Translations under genes and position numbers: made by a program
Notes under the pieces: model-generated
Databases searched by the model: none
Told to the model about the DNA's origin: nothing
The model's input: only the letters and a program-made list of their open reading frames with translations
Assembly: GCA_949289155.1 (NCBI GenBank)
Contig: CASEMX010000016.1
Span: 1-49,303 of the forward strand
Direction of reading: 5' to 3'
Length of the DNA: 49,303 bases
Source: an uncultured Parabacteroides sp.
Lineage (GTDB): Bacteria; Bacteroidota; Bacteroidia; Bacteroidales; Tannerellaceae
Part shown: one piece after another, positions 16,925 through 26,634 of the stretch
Layout of the letters: every line of letters begins with the position of its first letter
Position numbering within the stretch: position 1 is the first letter of the stretch

Positions 16925-17917
16925 ATGGTTATGAATGATTTAAAAACAGTGGCGAATGCGGCAATTTTGCCGTGGGAAGAGCGTCCGGAAGGCTGCACGG
17001 ACGTTATGTGGCGTTATTCGAAGAATCCTGTAATCGGACGCTACCAGATTCCGAGCTCAAACAGTATATTTAATAGTGCAATTGTGCCTTTCAAAGAGGG
17101 CTATGCTGGTATATTCCGTTGCGATAATAAGGCGGTTCAGATGAATATCTTCGCCGGTTTCAGCAAAGATGGCATTCATTGGGATATTAATCATGAACCG
17201 ATTCAATTCAAAGCTGGCAATACGGAGATGATTGAATCGGAATATAAGTACGACCCTCGTGTTACGTGGATTGAAGACCGCTATTGGATTACATGGTGTA
17301 ACGGATATCATGGACCGACAATCGGCATTGGTTATACGTTCGACTTCGTAGATTTTTACCAGTGTGAGAATGCTTTCTTGCCATTTAACCGTAATGGCGT
17401 TCTTTTCCCGAAGAAAATTGATGGAAAATATGCGATGTTGAGCCGTCCGAGTGATAATGGACATACTCCTTTCGGCGATATTTATATCAGCTTCAGCCCG
17501 GATATGAAATATTGGGGAGAGCATCGTAGCGTAATGAAGGTTACTCCGTTCCCAGAAAGCGCTTGGCAATGCACAAAAATCGGTGCGGGCTCTGTTCCAT
17601 TCTTGACAGAAGCAGGTTGGTTGCTTTTCTATCACGGAGTAATTACTACATGTAATGGATTCCGCTATTCGATGGGTGCAGCTATCTTGGATGAGAAGGA
17701 TCCGACCCACGTATTGTATCGCACGCGCGATTATATTTTAGCGCCTGCCGCACCTTATGAATTACAGGGCGACGTTCCTAACGTAGTATTCCCTTGCGCT
17801 GCTTTGCAGGATGGGAAGCGTGTGGCTGTTTATTACGGTGCTGCCGATACGGTAGTGGGAATGGCATTTGGATATATCGACGAAATCATCGAATTCATTA
17901 AGACCCACTCTATGTAA
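16925..17917 (+). CDS. Glycoside hydrolase family 130 protein (beta-mannoside phosphorylase-like)
   Basis: 330 residues from ATG 16925; a second ATG at 16931 is equally possible. The five-bladed propeller pattern of GH130 is visible: [19 protein letters not shown] at the N-terminus, [20 protein letters not shown] with the conserved [23 protein letters not shown], and a late LLFYHGVI blade. GH130 enzymes phosphorolyse or hydrolyse beta-1,4 or beta-1,2 mannosides. The size and motifs suit a phosphorylase, but the linkage cannot be assigned. No SusC/SusD genes, transporter or other mannan genes are adjacent and no signal peptide is seen, so it probably acts on a cytoplasmic disaccharide. Confidence 0.9.
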   Translation: MVMNDLKTVANAAILPWEERPEGCTDVMWRYSKNPVIGRYQIPSSNSIFNSAIVPFKEGYAGIFRCDNKAVQMNIFAGFSKDGIHWDINHEPIQFKAGNTEMIESEYKYDPRVTWIEDRYWITWCNGYHGPTIGIGYTFDFVDFYQCENAFLPFNRNGVLFPKKIDGKYAMLSRPSDNGHTPFGDIYISFSPDMKYWGEHRSVMKVTPFPESAWQCTKIGAGSVPFLTEAGWLLFYHGVITTCNGFRYSMGAAILDEKDPTHVLYRTRDYILAPAAPYELQGDVPNVVFPCAALQDGKRVAVYYGAADTVVGMAFGYIDEIIEFIKTHSM

Positions 17918-17926
17918 TAAGTATAG

Positions 17927-17998
17927 AATTGAAAATTGAAAGTTGAGAATTGAACATTTGGATAAATTTTCAACTTTCAACTTTCCGTTTTCAATTTA
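17927..17998. repeat. Inverted repeat of GAAAATT/GAAAGTT words between convergent genes
   Basis: The left arm (about 17927-17955) reads as AATTGAAAATTGAAAG-type words, and the right arm (17966-17998) is largely its reverse complement. It sits between the stops of the GH130 gene (+) and maf (-), where a bidirectional terminator would be expected. Confidence 0.65.
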
Positions 17999-18571
17999 TA
18001 AAAACCTTTTCAGCTCCTGATATACCCGTTGTACGGGCAGTCCCATCACATTATAGAAGCTGCCGTTGATACTTTCTACCGCAACATAACCTATCCATTC
18101 CTGAATGCCATAAGCTCCTGCTTTGTCAAAAGGTTTATATTTATCCACGTAATAGATAATTTCTTCCTCTGTCAAGGGGGCAAATTTGACTGCCGAAGTA
18201 ACAGCAAAAGCGGTTTGCTTTTCGGTTGTTGTCAGACAGACACCTGTGACAACCTGATGTTCATGTCCGGAAAGGGAACGCAGCATTTGGATAGCATCTT
18301 CGCGTCCTTTAGGCTTACCGATGACTTCGTTTTCATTCCAAACGATAGTATCTGCGGTAATGAGCAGGGTTTTCTCGGCTAATGTCGATAAATAGGCGGC
18401 AGCTTTCTGTTTGGCGAGAAAAACCGGAATCTCTTCGGGACGTAGAGTAGGAGGGTAATGCTCCTCTAATCCGGGAATGATTTTTACCTCGAAGTCGATG
18501 TCCAATCCGGCAAGCAATTCCCGCCGGCGAGGGGAATTTGAACCTAAAATGATGTGATAATTTTGTTTCAT
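17996..18571 (-). CDS. maf: Maf family nucleoside triphosphate pyrophosphatase
   Basis: 191 residues with the Maf signature: GSNSPRRRELLAGL near the N-terminus, LITADTIVW, GKPKGREDA and VVTGVCL. Maf proteins hydrolyse non-canonical or methylated pyrimidine NTPs (dTTP/UTP-type subfamily) to monophosphates as a housecleaning function. It follows array 3 on the same strand and ends in the inverted repeat shared with the convergent GH130 gene. Confidence 0.93.
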   Translation of the reverse strand: MKQNYHIILGSNSPRRRELLAGLDIDFEVKIIPGLEEHYPPTLRPEEIPVFLAKQKAAAYLSTLAEKTLLITADTIVWNENEVIGKPKGREDAIQMLRSLSGHEHQVVTGVCLTTTEKQTAFAVTSAVKFAPLTEEEIIYYVDKYKPFDKAGAYGIQEWIGYVAVESINGSFYNVMGLPVQRVYQELKRFL

Positions 18572-18629
18572 GCTTACTATTGATTGATAATCCTACACTA
18601 TTGGTGAAGTCCATTTGAGTTATAAATAA

Positions 18630-18659
18630 ATAAGGACTTATCCGAAAACAAGTCCTTAT
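18630..18659 (-). terminator. 10-bp hairpin upstream of maf
   Basis: 18630-18639 and 18650-18659 are exact reverse complements around a 10-base loop. Read on the minus strand it is followed by a TTATTTAT-rich stretch, so it may end transcripts coming from the threonine dehydrogenase gene through array 3. Confidence 0.5.
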
Positions 18660-18681
18660 CCATTTTCCTCTGAAGAAAAAT

Positions 18682-18998
18682 CTGTCTAAACGTTTTGCCA
18701 AACCGTTGAGGAGCCTCAATGGCCTGTCTAAACGTTTTGGCAAGCCTTTGAGGACCCTCGAAGACCTCCCTAAACGTTTTGGCAAGCTTTTGAGGGCCCT
18801 CGAAGACCTGTCTAAACGTTTTGGCAGCACTTTGAGGACCCTCGAAGACCTCCCTAAACGTTTTGGCAACACTTTGAGGGTCCTCAATGACCTGTCTAAA
18901 CGTTTTGGCAAGCTTTTGAGGACCCTCAAAGACCTGTCTAAACGTTTTGGCAAGCTTTTAAGGACCCTCAAAGACCTCCTAACATGTGTTGGCAGCTG
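18682..18998. repeat. Intergenic tandem array 3: seven 42-bp units plus a degenerate eighth
   Basis: CTAAACGTTTT recurs at 18686, 18728, 18770, 18812, 18854, 18896 and 18938 (42 bases each), with a decayed copy at 18979. Each unit has the palindrome AAACGTTT and a second dyad of the type TTTGAGG...CCTCAAA. Because 42 is a multiple of three, both strands stay open and give 14-residue peptide repeats. No ATG start exists, and unit-to-unit changes are mostly amino-acid-changing, so coding is unlikely. It lies in the 516-base gap between the 3' end of the threonine dehydrogenase gene and the 5' end of maf (both minus strand). Confidence 0.95.
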
Positions 18999-19087
18999 AA
19001 TAGAAGGTTCCTCGACCGTGCTCGGAATAGCGAAATGCTATCTTAATGCTATTTCGACACACCCTCTGACTTCCTCCGTTTCTAAGC
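18999..19087. other. Remainder of the array 3 gap, with a possible terminator hairpin
   Basis: After the array there is an AT/GC-mixed stretch in which CGAAAT (19031-19036) and ATTTCG (19051-19056) can pair and the word ATAGCAT repeats. It could be the 3' hairpin of the threonine dehydrogenase transcript. Nothing else is recognisable. Confidence 0.3.
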
Positions 19088-20044
19088 TTATTTTTGGAAA
19101 CGAGCCTTCAATTTAGCCAACATATCCTGCGTCATGGCATCCAAATCGTATTCAGGTTTCCAACCCCACTCTTCGCGGGCGCAAGTATCATCCAAAGAAT
19201 TTGGCCATGATTCGGCAATGGCTTGACGTAACGGATCTACTTGATATTCCATCTGGAAATCCGGCATATATTTCTTGATGTTATTGTAAATAATTTCCGG
19301 ATCGAAGCTCATAGAAGCGATATTGAAAGAGTTTCGATGGACGAACTTCGTCGAATCGGCTTCCATAATTTCAATAGCAGCGCGTAACGCATCCGGCATA
19401 TACATCATATCCATGAATGTTCCCGCCGCAATCGGGCATACGAACTTTTCGCCTTTTGCAGCTGAATAGTAAATATCCACGGCATAATCAGTTGTTCCGC
19501 CGCCCGGAGGAGTTACATAAGAAATCAATCCCGGGAAACGAACCGAACGCGTATCGACTCCGAACCGAATGTTGTAATAATCGCTAAGCAACTCACCGGA
19601 AACTTTTGTAACACCATACATTGTACGTGGATTGCGGATTGTATCCTGCGGAGTCTTGTCTTTCGGCGTATTATTGCCGAATACTCCGATAGAACTTGGA
19701 GTAAATACGGCACAAGTCATTTCGCGGGCAACCTCCAATACGTTGAATAATCCGCCCATTCCTATTTTCCATGCCAATTGTGGCTTCGCTTCAGCAACGG
19801 CAGATAATAAAGCAGCCAAATTATAGATGGTGTCTATTTTATATTTAGAAACTGCTTCGGCAATCTGCTGTTCGTTAGTAATATCAACTAAAGCCGCAGG
19901 GCCCGATTCCAGCAGTTCTCCTTTGGGTTCTGCGCCGGGGATGTAGCCAGCGACTACGTTGTTGTTACCATAAATGCTTCTTAATTTCATGGTTAACTCT
20001 GAACCGATCTGACCGGTAGAGCCAATTATTAAAATATTCTTCAT
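19088..20044 (-). CDS. L-threonine 3-dehydrogenase, SDR (UDP-glucose 4-epimerase-like) type
   Basis: 318 residues. The NAD-binding loop GSTGQIGSELT (8-18), S117/S118 and the catalytic pair Y143/K147 (YGVTK) are present. The sequence matches the epimerase-fold threonine dehydrogenases rather than sugar epimerases, for example in RNPRTMYGVTKVSGELLSDY. It oxidises L-threonine to 2-amino-3-ketobutyrate using NAD+. Divergent orientation to kbl, which encodes the next enzyme of the pathway, strongly supports the call. A -7 box lies about 30 bases upstream of the ATG. Confidence 0.92.
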   Translation of the reverse strand: MKNILIIGSTGQIGSELTMKLRSIYGNNNVVAGYIPGAEPKGELLESGPAALVDITNEQQIAEAVSKYKIDTIYNLAALLSAVAEAKPQLAWKIGMGGLFNVLEVAREMTCAVFTPSSIGVFGNNTPKDKTPQDTIRNPRTMYGVTKVSGELLSDYYNIRFGVDTRSVRFPGLISYVTPPGGGTTDYAVDIYYSAAKGEKFVCPIAAGTFMDMMYMPDALRAAIEIMEADSTKFVHRNSFNIASMSFDPEIIYNNIKKYMPDFQMEYQVDPLRQAIAESWPNSLDDTCAREEWGWKPEYDLDAMTQDMLAKLKARFQK

Positions 20045-20074
20045 TGCAATTTAGTGATTTAAGTTTTGTCGGGG

Positions 20075-20082
20075 CAAAGGTA
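20075..20082 (-). promoter_or_regulatory. -7 box of the threonine dehydrogenase gene
   Basis: The minus strand reads TACCTTTG, 31 bases before the ATG. The -33 element is not recognisable. Confidence 0.55.
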
Positions 20083-20164
20083 GAAGAATAATAATTGACT
20101 TTGCATGATTTTCTTGATTTTTTTCATCTGTATCTCGAAAAAAAATGAGACCTTTGCTCAGCAT

Positions 20165-20183
20165 TAACGAGAATGGCTCGTTA
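20165..20183. promoter_or_regulatory. Candidate operator or leader hairpin upstream of kbl
   Basis: TAACGAG (20165-20171) and CTCGTTA (20177-20183) form a perfect 7-bp dyad around AATGG. It lies just downstream of a GACCTTTG element that may be the kbl -7 box, and 39 bases before the ATG. Its position near the predicted start of transcription suits a repressor site or an RNA hairpin. No regulator gene is adjacent. Confidence 0.4.
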
Positions 20184-20221
20184 GCTAAGCATAAAGTTAA
20201 TCATTAATAAGGAAGAAAAAC

Positions 20222-21412
20222 ATGTACGGTAAATTTAAAGATTTCTTAGCTGCCGAATTAGCAAACATTCAAGCAGCAGGTTTGTACAAAAATGAACGAA
20301 TTATTACAACTCCGCAACGTGCGGATATTAAAGTGCAACCCAATAGTGATGTGCTGAACTTCTGTGCAAACAATTATTTGGGCCTTTCAGATAATCAACG
20401 CTTAATTGCTGCGGCTAAGGAGGCGATGGATACACATGGATTTGGAATGTCGTCGGTTCGTTTTATTTGTGGTACGCAGGATTTGCATAAACAATTGGAA
20501 GCAGCCATTTCTGATTATTTTAAAACAGAAGATACTATCCTTTATGCTGCATGTTTTGATGCGAATGGCGGATTATTTGAACCGCTCTTTACAGAAGAAG
20601 ATGCTATTATATCTGATGCATTGAACCATGCGTCCATTATCGACGGTGTTCGTCTGTGTAAAGCGAAACGTTACCGCTATGCGAATGCGGATATGGCCGA
20701 TTTGGAACGTTGTCTTCAGGAAGCGCAGGCACAGCGTCATCGGATTATTGCAACAGACGGTGTGTTCTCAATGGACGGCAATGTGGCTCCAATGGACAAG
20801 ATATGCGAACTGGCGGAAAAATATGATGCGTTGGTGATGGTAGATGAGTCACATTCGGCTGGAGTTGTAGGCCCGACAGGACACGGTGTAGCTGAACAGT
20901 TCAATTGCTATGGACGTATTGATATCTTTACCGGAACATTAGGCAAGGCTTTCGGTGGTGCTATGGGCGGATTTACGACTGGTAAGAAAGAGATTATTGA
21001 TATGTTGCGTCAGCGTTCCCGTCCTTATTTGTTCTCTAATTCTGTTGCTCCGTCAATTGTGGGAGCCAGCTTGGAAATGTTCAAGATGTTGAAGGAAAGC
21101 AATGCTTTGCATGACAAGTTGATGGATAATGTGACCTATTTCCGTGATAAAATGTTGGCAGCAGGCTTTGACATTAAACCGACACAGTCGGCTATCTGTG
21201 CTGTAATGTTGTATGATGCAAAACTTTCGCAGGATTTTGCAGCCAAGATGCAGGAAGAGGGTATTTACGTAACAGGATTCTATTATCCGGTTGTTCCGAA
21301 AGGACAAGCACGTATTCGTGTACAGCTTTCAGCAGGCCATGAAAAAGCGCATTTGGACAAAGCCATTGCTGCTTTCATCAAGGTGGGCAAAGAACTTGGC
21401 GTGATTAAATAA
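20222..21412 (+). CDS. kbl: Glycine C-acetyltransferase (2-amino-3-ketobutyrate CoA ligase)
   Basis: 396 residues, full length for this alpha-oxoamine synthase. PLP lysine K242 lies in FTGTLGKAFGG, D208 in VMVDESHSAG, and the FCANNYLGLSD, SSVRFICGT and NHASIIDG motifs are all present. It cleaves 2-amino-3-ketobutyrate with CoA to glycine and acetyl-CoA. Together with the divergent dehydrogenase it makes up the two-step threonine-to-glycine route. A terminator follows at 21438-21476. Confidence 0.96.
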   Translation: MYGKFKDFLAAELANIQAAGLYKNERIITTPQRADIKVQPNSDVLNFCANNYLGLSDNQRLIAAAKEAMDTHGFGMSSVRFICGTQDLHKQLEAAISDYFKTEDTILYAACFDANGGLFEPLFTEEDAIISDALNHASIIDGVRLCKAKRYRYANADMADLERCLQEAQAQRHRIIATDGVFSMDGNVAPMDKICELAEKYDALVMVDESHSAGVVGPTGHGVAEQFNCYGRIDIFTGTLGKAFGGAMGGFTTGKKEIIDMLRQRSRPYLFSNSVAPSIVGASLEMFKMLKESNALHDKLMDNVTYFRDKMLAAGFDIKPTQSAICAVMLYDAKLSQDFAAKMQEEGIYVTGFYYPVVPKGQARIRVQLSAGHEKAHLDKAIAAFIKVGKELGVIK

Positions 21413-21437
21413 TCATTTTTATTGAGATACAGAGAAT

Positions 21438-21476
21438 GATACGGCAGCTTTCGGGCTGCTGTATCTTCTTTCTTTT
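21438..21476 (+). terminator. Terminator of kbl
   Basis: GATACGGCAGC (21438-21448) pairs with GCTGCTGTATC (21455-21465) with one G-U pair and is followed by a TTCTTTCTTTT run. It lies before the next ATG at 21490, which supports that start over an upstream in-frame ATG within the hairpin. Confidence 0.8.
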
Positions 21477-21489
21477 ATTTTGTTATTAT

Positions 21490-22335
21490 ATGCAGCTTAG
21501 TAATTATCATAGCCACTGTAACTTTTGCGATGGTCGGAGTTTTCCGGAAGATTTTGTGAAGTTTGCCCTTCAGTATGGCTTTCGTGCCTATGGCTTTTCG
21601 TCTCATTCTCCGTTACCTTTCGAGACCTGTTGGAATATGTCGAAAGAAGATATGGATGAATATTTGGCGGAAATAGGTCGACTTAAGGATAAATATGCTT
21701 CGCAAATCGAAATATATGTCGGTTTGGAAATCGATTACTTGGATAATACTTATAATGCTTCGATTCCATATTTCAGGGCCCTTCCTTTAGATTATCGCAT
21801 TGGTTCGATTCACTTTTTGCCCGTAGCTTATCCATTGGCAGAGAAGAATATGATGTGTATTGACGGTTCTTTTTCCGATTTTGCCGTTGCTTTGGAAAGA
21901 TATTATGGCGGGGATATTCGAAAATTAGTCAACCATTATTATGATAATTCCTGTCAGATGGTTGAGTCGGGGGGAATAGATATTGTAGGGCATTTGGATA
22001 AAATCTATATGAATGGGGCTTGCTGCAAAGGTTTCTCGTTGGAAGCGGATTGGTATCAAAGGGCGTTCAGCGAATATTTGGATTTAATTGCGGAAAAGGG
22101 GTTGATAGTAGAGGTGAATACGAAAAATCTCATAAAACGTAACGAACTATATCCTCACGTTTACTATCTCGATCAGCTATTGGCACGTCATATTCCTATA
22201 ATGGTCAATTCGGATAGCCATTATCCTGATTTGGTGAATGACGGACGCGGACAAGCTTTTGAACTTCTCCGCGAAAAAGGGTTTCGCACAACCTATGAAT
22301 TGGTTGAAGGAACTTGGAAAGAACTGCCTCTGTGA
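21490..22335 (+). CDS. PHP-domain phosphatase, histidinol-phosphatase (HisK) type
   Basis: 281 residues starting at ATG 21490 (MQLSNYHSHCNFCDG). An earlier ATG at 21436 would place 18 extra residues across the kbl terminator. Metal-ligand motifs of the PHP trinuclear site are in order: NYHSHCNFCD, FSSHSPLPF, GLEIDYLD, IGSIHFLP, IVGHLDKIY and VNSDSHYPDLV. The family removes phosphate from L-histidinol phosphate. No other his genes are nearby, so a related phosphoester substrate is possible. Confidence 0.87.
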   Translation: MQLSNYHSHCNFCDGRSFPEDFVKFALQYGFRAYGFSSHSPLPFETCWNMSKEDMDEYLAEIGRLKDKYASQIEIYVGLEIDYLDNTYNASIPYFRALPLDYRIGSIHFLPVAYPLAEKNMMCIDGSFSDFAVALERYYGGDIRKLVNHYYDNSCQMVESGGIDIVGHLDKIYMNGACCKGFSLEADWYQRAFSEYLDLIAEKGLIVEVNTKNLIKRNELYPHVYYLDQLLARHIPIMVNSDSHYPDLVNDGRGQAFELLREKGFRTTYELVEGTWKELPL

Positions 22336-22337
22336 AG

Positions 22338-22910
22338 TTATTTTTTCTTTCTTTTGTAATGAAACAATTTCCATTGTTCCTCTTTTGCCCCATCTCGATA
22401 CAATTCGAAGCGAGCCATAACAAATAAAAGGTCTGAAAGGCGGTTTATAAACTCCATAATGCAAGACGGAACGGCATCTTCCCGGTTTAATTTCCAAAGC
22501 CTACGTTCTGCACGCCGTGCTAATGTCCGAGCCATATGGAGATGTGCCGCAGTAGGAGTGCCTCCGGGCAGAATAAAATAGGCGCTTTCCGGCAATTGGT
22601 TCAACAGTTTGTCGATATATTCTTCGCAATACTTTGCCATCCTTTCCGGAAGCGGATTAGGATTTTGATCGATTAAAGGGCTGGGAGTAACAACGAGCGA
22701 CATGACACCCATCAGCTCAAACTGTATTTTGTATAATATGGCTTGTGATTCATCCTCCATCGGGAGCAAAGTCCGGACAATACCCAATTGAGCATTCAGT
22801 TCATCCAATGTTCCTACTGCTTCGATGCGTGTATCATCTTTATTTACACGTCCTCCACCGAAAATATGCGTTTTCCCTTTATCTCCGCCGCGAGTATAAA
22901 TACGTCCCAT
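22338..22910 (-). CDS. Cob(I)yrinic acid a,c-diamide adenosyltransferase, PduO type
   Basis: 190 residues starting MGRIYTRGGDKGKTH. A longer frame to 22937 uses a TTG that overlaps the promoter and is rejected. ATP-binding TRGGDKGKTHIFGG and the C-terminal RTLARRAERRLWKLN helix are PduO/CobO-type hallmarks, as is AVGTLDELNAQLG. It transfers the adenosyl group from ATP to cob(I)alamin to make coenzyme B12 for enzymes such as methylmalonyl-CoA mutase. It is convergent with the PHP gene, with only two bases between the stops. Confidence 0.93.
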   Translation of the reverse strand: MGRIYTRGGDKGKTHIFGGGRVNKDDTRIEAVGTLDELNAQLGIVRTLLPMEDESQAILYKIQFELMGVMSLVVTPSPLIDQNPNPLPERMAKYCEEYIDKLLNQLPESAYFILPGGTPTAAHLHMARTLARRAERRLWKLNREDAVPSCIMEFINRLSDLLFVMARFELYRDGAKEEQWKLFHYKRKKK

Positions 22911-22926
22911 GCCTATTAATTTCGGG

Positions 22927-22934
22927 CAAAAATA
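22927..22934 (-). promoter_or_regulatory. -7 box of the adenosyltransferase gene
   Basis: The minus strand reads TATTTTTG, 17 bases before the ATG at 22910. This implies a very short leader and no room for a B12 riboswitch in the transcript. Confidence 0.5.
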
Positions 22935-23054
22935 CAAATAATATTTTTTTCGCGGACAATCTCTTGCAGTTATCCGATAATTTAATCCAAAAATAGGAAA
23001 TTGAGCGAATATATCGGTTATTTATAACTTTATGGAAATCGGTAGAATATAAAA

Positions 23055-23130
23055 ATTCCCTTTTGAGAGAAAGTAGGACGGATAAAAGAACTTCTTTTCG
23101 TTCCGGCTCTACCTTTTCCCAAAAGGGAAT
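23055..23130 (-). terminator. Terminator downstream of secA
   Basis: ATTCCCTTTTG (23055-23065) and CAAAAGGGAAT (23120-23130) are exact 11-bp inverted repeats around a 54-base spacer with secondary dyads. On the minus strand the distal arm is followed by TTTTTAT. It starts 25 bases after the secA stop. On the plus strand an A-run follows, so it acts on the secA side. Confidence 0.7.
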
Positions 23131-23155
23131 AAAAAAAGTTATGTTTCAAATCGAA

Positions 23156-26100
23156 TTATAAGCCTTGACCGTGGCAATTTTTGTATTTCTTGCCACTGCC
23201 GCAAGGACATAAATCGTTACGACCGACACGTTTTTCGGCACGTACTGGTTCTTGCGGGGCACTCGAGCCAGTATCTAATCCCGGTTTTTCGGTACGATAC
23301 TTGCTCATATCCTCATGTTCTTCCGCTTCTTTGGCTTGTTCTATTTGAATCCGCTGACGAGCTTCCGCAGCAGCTTGGATAGCCGCTGCTTGTTGAGCTA
23401 CGGCGCGAGCTTGCATTGCGGCGCGGCGCGCTTCAATTTGTTTGCGTTCTTCGTCTGATACTTCGCGTACCGGAATCTGTCCGCGCATTAAGATTGCAAC
23501 AGTCTTACGGTTCATCGTATCAACCATGCTCTTGAATAGATTATAAGATTCCAACTTATAAATCAAAAGCGGATCTTTATGTTCGTAGCTTGCATTCTGA
23601 ACAGAGTGGCGCAGTTCGTCCATCTCACGGAGATGTTCTTTCCACGCATCGTCGATAGTATGCAGCACAACGGTTTTTTGGAAAGCTTTCACGATTGCTT
23701 TGCTTTCGGTATCGTATGCCTCTTTCAAATTGCAAGACACATTGTACATCCGTTTGCCATCGGTAATAGGAATCATGATGTTTTCGTACATCGCACCTTG
23801 ATTTTCGAACACCTGTTTGATGACAGGTTGGGCAACTTGTGCCATTCGTTCCATACGCTGTTTGTATGCCGCCAAAGCAGCGTCGAATAAAGTTTCGCCT
23901 AACTTGTCTGCTTTTAATCCTTTGAACTCTTCTTCGCTCATCGGAGCCTCCATTGCGAAGGTTTTAAACAGTTCCAATTTCAAACCGTCATAGTCCATGC
24001 TATCTGCAAACTGTTCGCCTACAGCAATAGCGGTATCATAAATGGTATTCAATACATCCAATCCGATACGTTCACCCATTAAAGCATGGCGACGACGTGT
24101 ATAAACAACATTACGTTGCGAGTTCATTACGTCATCATACTCTAACAAACGCTTACGGATACCGAAGTTATTTTCTTCTACCTTCTTTTGTGCACGCTCT
24201 ACGGACTTGCTGAGCATCGAATGTTCCAATACTTCGCCCTCTTTGAAGCCTAATTTGTCCATCAGGTTGGCAATCTTTTCAGAAGCAAACAGACGCATCA
24301 AATCATCTTCCAATGAAACGAAGAATACAGACGAACCCGGGTCTCCCTGACGACCGGCACGGCCACGCAACTGACGGTCAACGCGGCGGCTCTCATGGCG
24401 TTCTGTACCGATAATCGCCAAACCACCTGCGGCTTTTACTTCCGGAGACAATTTGATATCCGTACCACGACCAGCCATATTGGTTGCAATTGTAACGGTA
24501 CTGGTTTGACCAGCCAAAGCAACGATTTCAGCCTCTTTTTGGTGCAACTTTGCGTTCAATACGTTATGTTTGATTTTACGCAAAGTCAACATACGGCTCA
24601 ATAATTCCGAAATTTCGACAGAAGTCGTACCTACCAAAACCGGACGGCCTGCTTCTGTAAGTTTTACAATCTCTTCGATTACGGCATTATATTTCTCACG
24701 TTTTGTTTTATAAATGCGATCGTTCATATCAATGCGGGCAATCGGACGGTTAGTCGGGATAACAACCACATCCAATTTGTAAATATCCCAGAACTCTCCG
24801 GCTTCTGTTTCTGCCGTACCGGTCATACCTGCCAACTTATGATACATACGGAAGTAATTCTGTAGCGTAATTGTTGCAAAAGTCTGCGTTGCAGCTTCCA
24901 CTTTTACGCGCTCTTTGGCTTCGATTGCTTGGTGCAAACCGTCGGAATAACGGCGTCCGTCCATGATACGTCCTGTTTGTTCATCGACAATCATGACTTT
25001 ATTATCGATGACAACATATTCATCATCCTTTTCAAACAGCGTATAAGCTTTCAACAACTGGTTGATGGTATGGACACGTTCGCTCTTTATTGAATAGTTC
25101 GTCAGTAATTCATCCTTCTTAGCCTGCTTTTCCTCTTCAGTGCCCTCCATGTGCTCTAATTGAGACAACTCAGTAGCAATATCCGGAAGGATAAAGAATT
25201 GCGGGTCTTCTGTATTTCTACTTAGCAAGTCGATACCTTTGTCAGTTAATTCGACGCTATTGTTTTTTTCGTCGATGACCAAGTACAATTCATCCGTAGC
25301 CTCATGCATGTGCCGCATGTTCTCAGACATGAAATACTCTTCTGTCTTTAGCATTTGTGCCTTTACTCCCGGCTCACTCAAATATTTAATCAACGCCTTG
25401 CTTTTCGGAAGTCCTTTATACGCACGATATAACTGAACGGTTCCCTCTTCTACCACTTTCGGGTCATCGCTTGCCATCTTTTTCTTTGCTTCAATCAGCA
25501 ATTTCTGGCAAAGATCTTTTTGTGCGTTATATACGATTTCTACATTCGGGCGGAAGGTCTCGAATAATTGTTCTTCTCCTCGAGGAATCGGACCGGATAT
25601 AATCAATGGTGTACGTGCATCGTCAATTAATACGGAGTCAACCTCATCGACAATGGCATAATTATGTTTGCGTTGTACCAAATCTTTCGGACTAGTCGCC
25701 ATATTATCGCGCAAATAGTCAAAACCGAATTCATTGTTCGTTCCGAATGTGATATCGGCCATATAAGCGCGGCGGCGTGCGTCGGAGTTCGGTTGATGTT
25801 TATCGATGCAATCTACCGACAAACCATGGAACATATACAACGGACCCATCCATTCTGAGTCACGTTTTGACAAGTAATCATTTACCGTTACTACATGCAC
25901 ACCGTTACGGGTCAAAGCATTCAAAAATACAGGTAAGGTTGCCACCAATGTTTTACCTTCACCGGTTGCCATTTCTGCAATTTTCCCTTTATGCAGTACG
26001 ACGCCACCGAATAACTGTACATCGTAGTGGACCATATTCCATGTAATTTCACTTCCTCCCGCCATCCAGTGGTTTGCATAAATTGCTTTATCGCCTTCGA

Positions 26101-26539
26101 TACGGACGAAGTCAAAACGAGTCGCCAAATCACGGTCGAAATCATTGGCTGTTACGACAACCTCTTCGTTTTCGGCAAAGCGGCGAGCCGTATCTTTCAT
26201 AATCGCGAATACTTCCGGAAGAACCTCTTCCAGTACGACTTCCATCTTGTCGGTGATTTGTTTCTCTATTTTATCTACTTCCGCCCAGATAGCTTCGCGC
26301 TCTTCCAACTCTTTATTGTCGATTCCGGCACGCAGTTCTTCCACTCTTGCCCGTTCGTCAGCCACATAGTCTTGGATGCGTTGTTTTATTTCATCCACTT
26401 TGGCACGCAGCTCATCATTACTTAATACTTGGATAGACGGATAAACAGCTTTAACCTTTTCTACATACGGAGTGATTTCTTTTAGGTCGCGCTGAGATTT
26501 GTTACCAAATAACTTCGTCAAAAAATCATTGAATCCCAT
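23156..26539 (-). CDS. secA: Preprotein translocase ATPase SecA
   Basis: 1127 residues, longer than the roughly 900-residue Proteobacterial form. Present are Walker [10 protein letters not shown] (193 on), DEAD-like [16 protein letters not shown], the preprotein cross-linking domain, [27 protein letters not shown] and [16 protein letters not shown]. The C-terminal zinc motif is [15 protein letters not shown]. Extra length comes from an insertion of about 100 residues after the DEAD region (about 330-430) and an Ala/Gln/Glu-rich low-complexity linker before the zinc tail. Such insertions are usual in this phylum. It drives Sec-dependent export at the inner membrane. It lies last in a same-strand series with the inactive phosphatase-like and DUF4105 genes. 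Confidence 0.98.
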   Translation of the reverse strand: MGFNDFLTKLFGNKSQRDLKEITPYVEKVKAVYPSIQVLSNDELRAKVDEIKQRIQDYVADERARVEELRAGIDNKELEEREAIWAEVDKIEKQITDKMEVVLEEVLPEVFAIMKDTARRFAENEEVVVTANDFDRDLATRFDFVRIEGDKAIYANHWMAGGSEITWNMVHYDVQLFGGVVLHKGKIAEMATGEGKTLVATLPVFLNALTRNGVHVVTVNDYLSKRDSEWMGPLYMFHGLSVDCIDKHQPNSDARRRAYMADITFGTNNEFGFDYLRDNMATSPKDLVQRKHNYAIVDEVDSVLIDDARTPLIISGPIPRGEEQLFETFRPNVEIVYNAQKDLCQKLLIEAKKKMASDDPKVVEEGTVQLYRAYKGLPKSKALIKYLSEPGVKAQMLKTEEYFMSENMRHMHEATDELYLVIDEKNNSVELTDKGIDLLSRNTEDPQFFILPDIATELSQLEHMEGTEEEKQAKKDELLTNYSIKSERVHTINQLLKAYTLFEKDDEYVVIDNKVMIVDEQTGRIMDGRRYSDGLHQAIEAKERVKVEAATQTFATITLQNYFRMYHKLAGMTGTAETEAGEFWDIYKLDVVVIPTNRPIARIDMNDRIYKTKREKYNAVIEEIVKLTEAGRPVLVGTTSVEISELLSRMLTLRKIKHNVLNAKLHQKEAEIVALAGQTSTVTIATNMAGRGTDIKLSPEVKAAGGLAIIGTERHESRRVDRQLRGRAGRQGDPGSSVFFVSLEDDLMRLFASEKIANLMDKLGFKEGEVLEHSMLSKSVERAQKKVEENNFGIRKRLLEYDDVMNSQRNVVYTRRRHALMGERIGLDVLNTIYDTAIAVGEQFADSMDYDGLKLELFKTFAMEAPMSEEEFKGLKADKLGETLFDAALAAYKQRMERMAQVAQPVIKQVFENQGAMYENIMIPITDGKRMYNVSCNLKEAYDTESKAIVKAFQKTVVLHTIDDAWKEHLREMDELRHSVQNASYEHKDPLLIYKLESYNLFKSMVDTMNRKTVAILMRGQIPVREVSDEERKQIEARRAAMQARAVAQQAAAIQAAAEARQRIQIEQAKEAEEHEDMSKYRTEKPGLDTGSSAPQEPVRAEKRVGRNDLCPCGSGKKYKNCHGQGL

Positions 26540-26634
26540 ACTTTATTGAATTGACAATTGACAATCTCGGATTATCAATTGGTTGTTACTACTTTAATTT
26601 TAAAATCTACTTTTAGTTTGTTTGAAAATAAGAA

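Noticed and set aside
18333-18999. Repeat-encoding open frames on both strands of array 3 (97 and 212 residues)
   Set aside because: They begin at TTG codons inside the repeats, one overlaps the maf gene, unit differences are mostly amino-acid-changing, and the eighth unit breaks the frame. They follow from the 42-base period.
22911-22937. Longer adenosyltransferase start at 22937
   Set aside because: It is a TTG within the promoter element. MGRIYTRGGDKG is the usual family start.
22911-23155. Cobalamin riboswitch upstream of the adenosyltransferase
   Set aside because: The predicted leader is under 20 bases, and the region upstream holds the secA terminator repeat rather than B12-box-like sequence.
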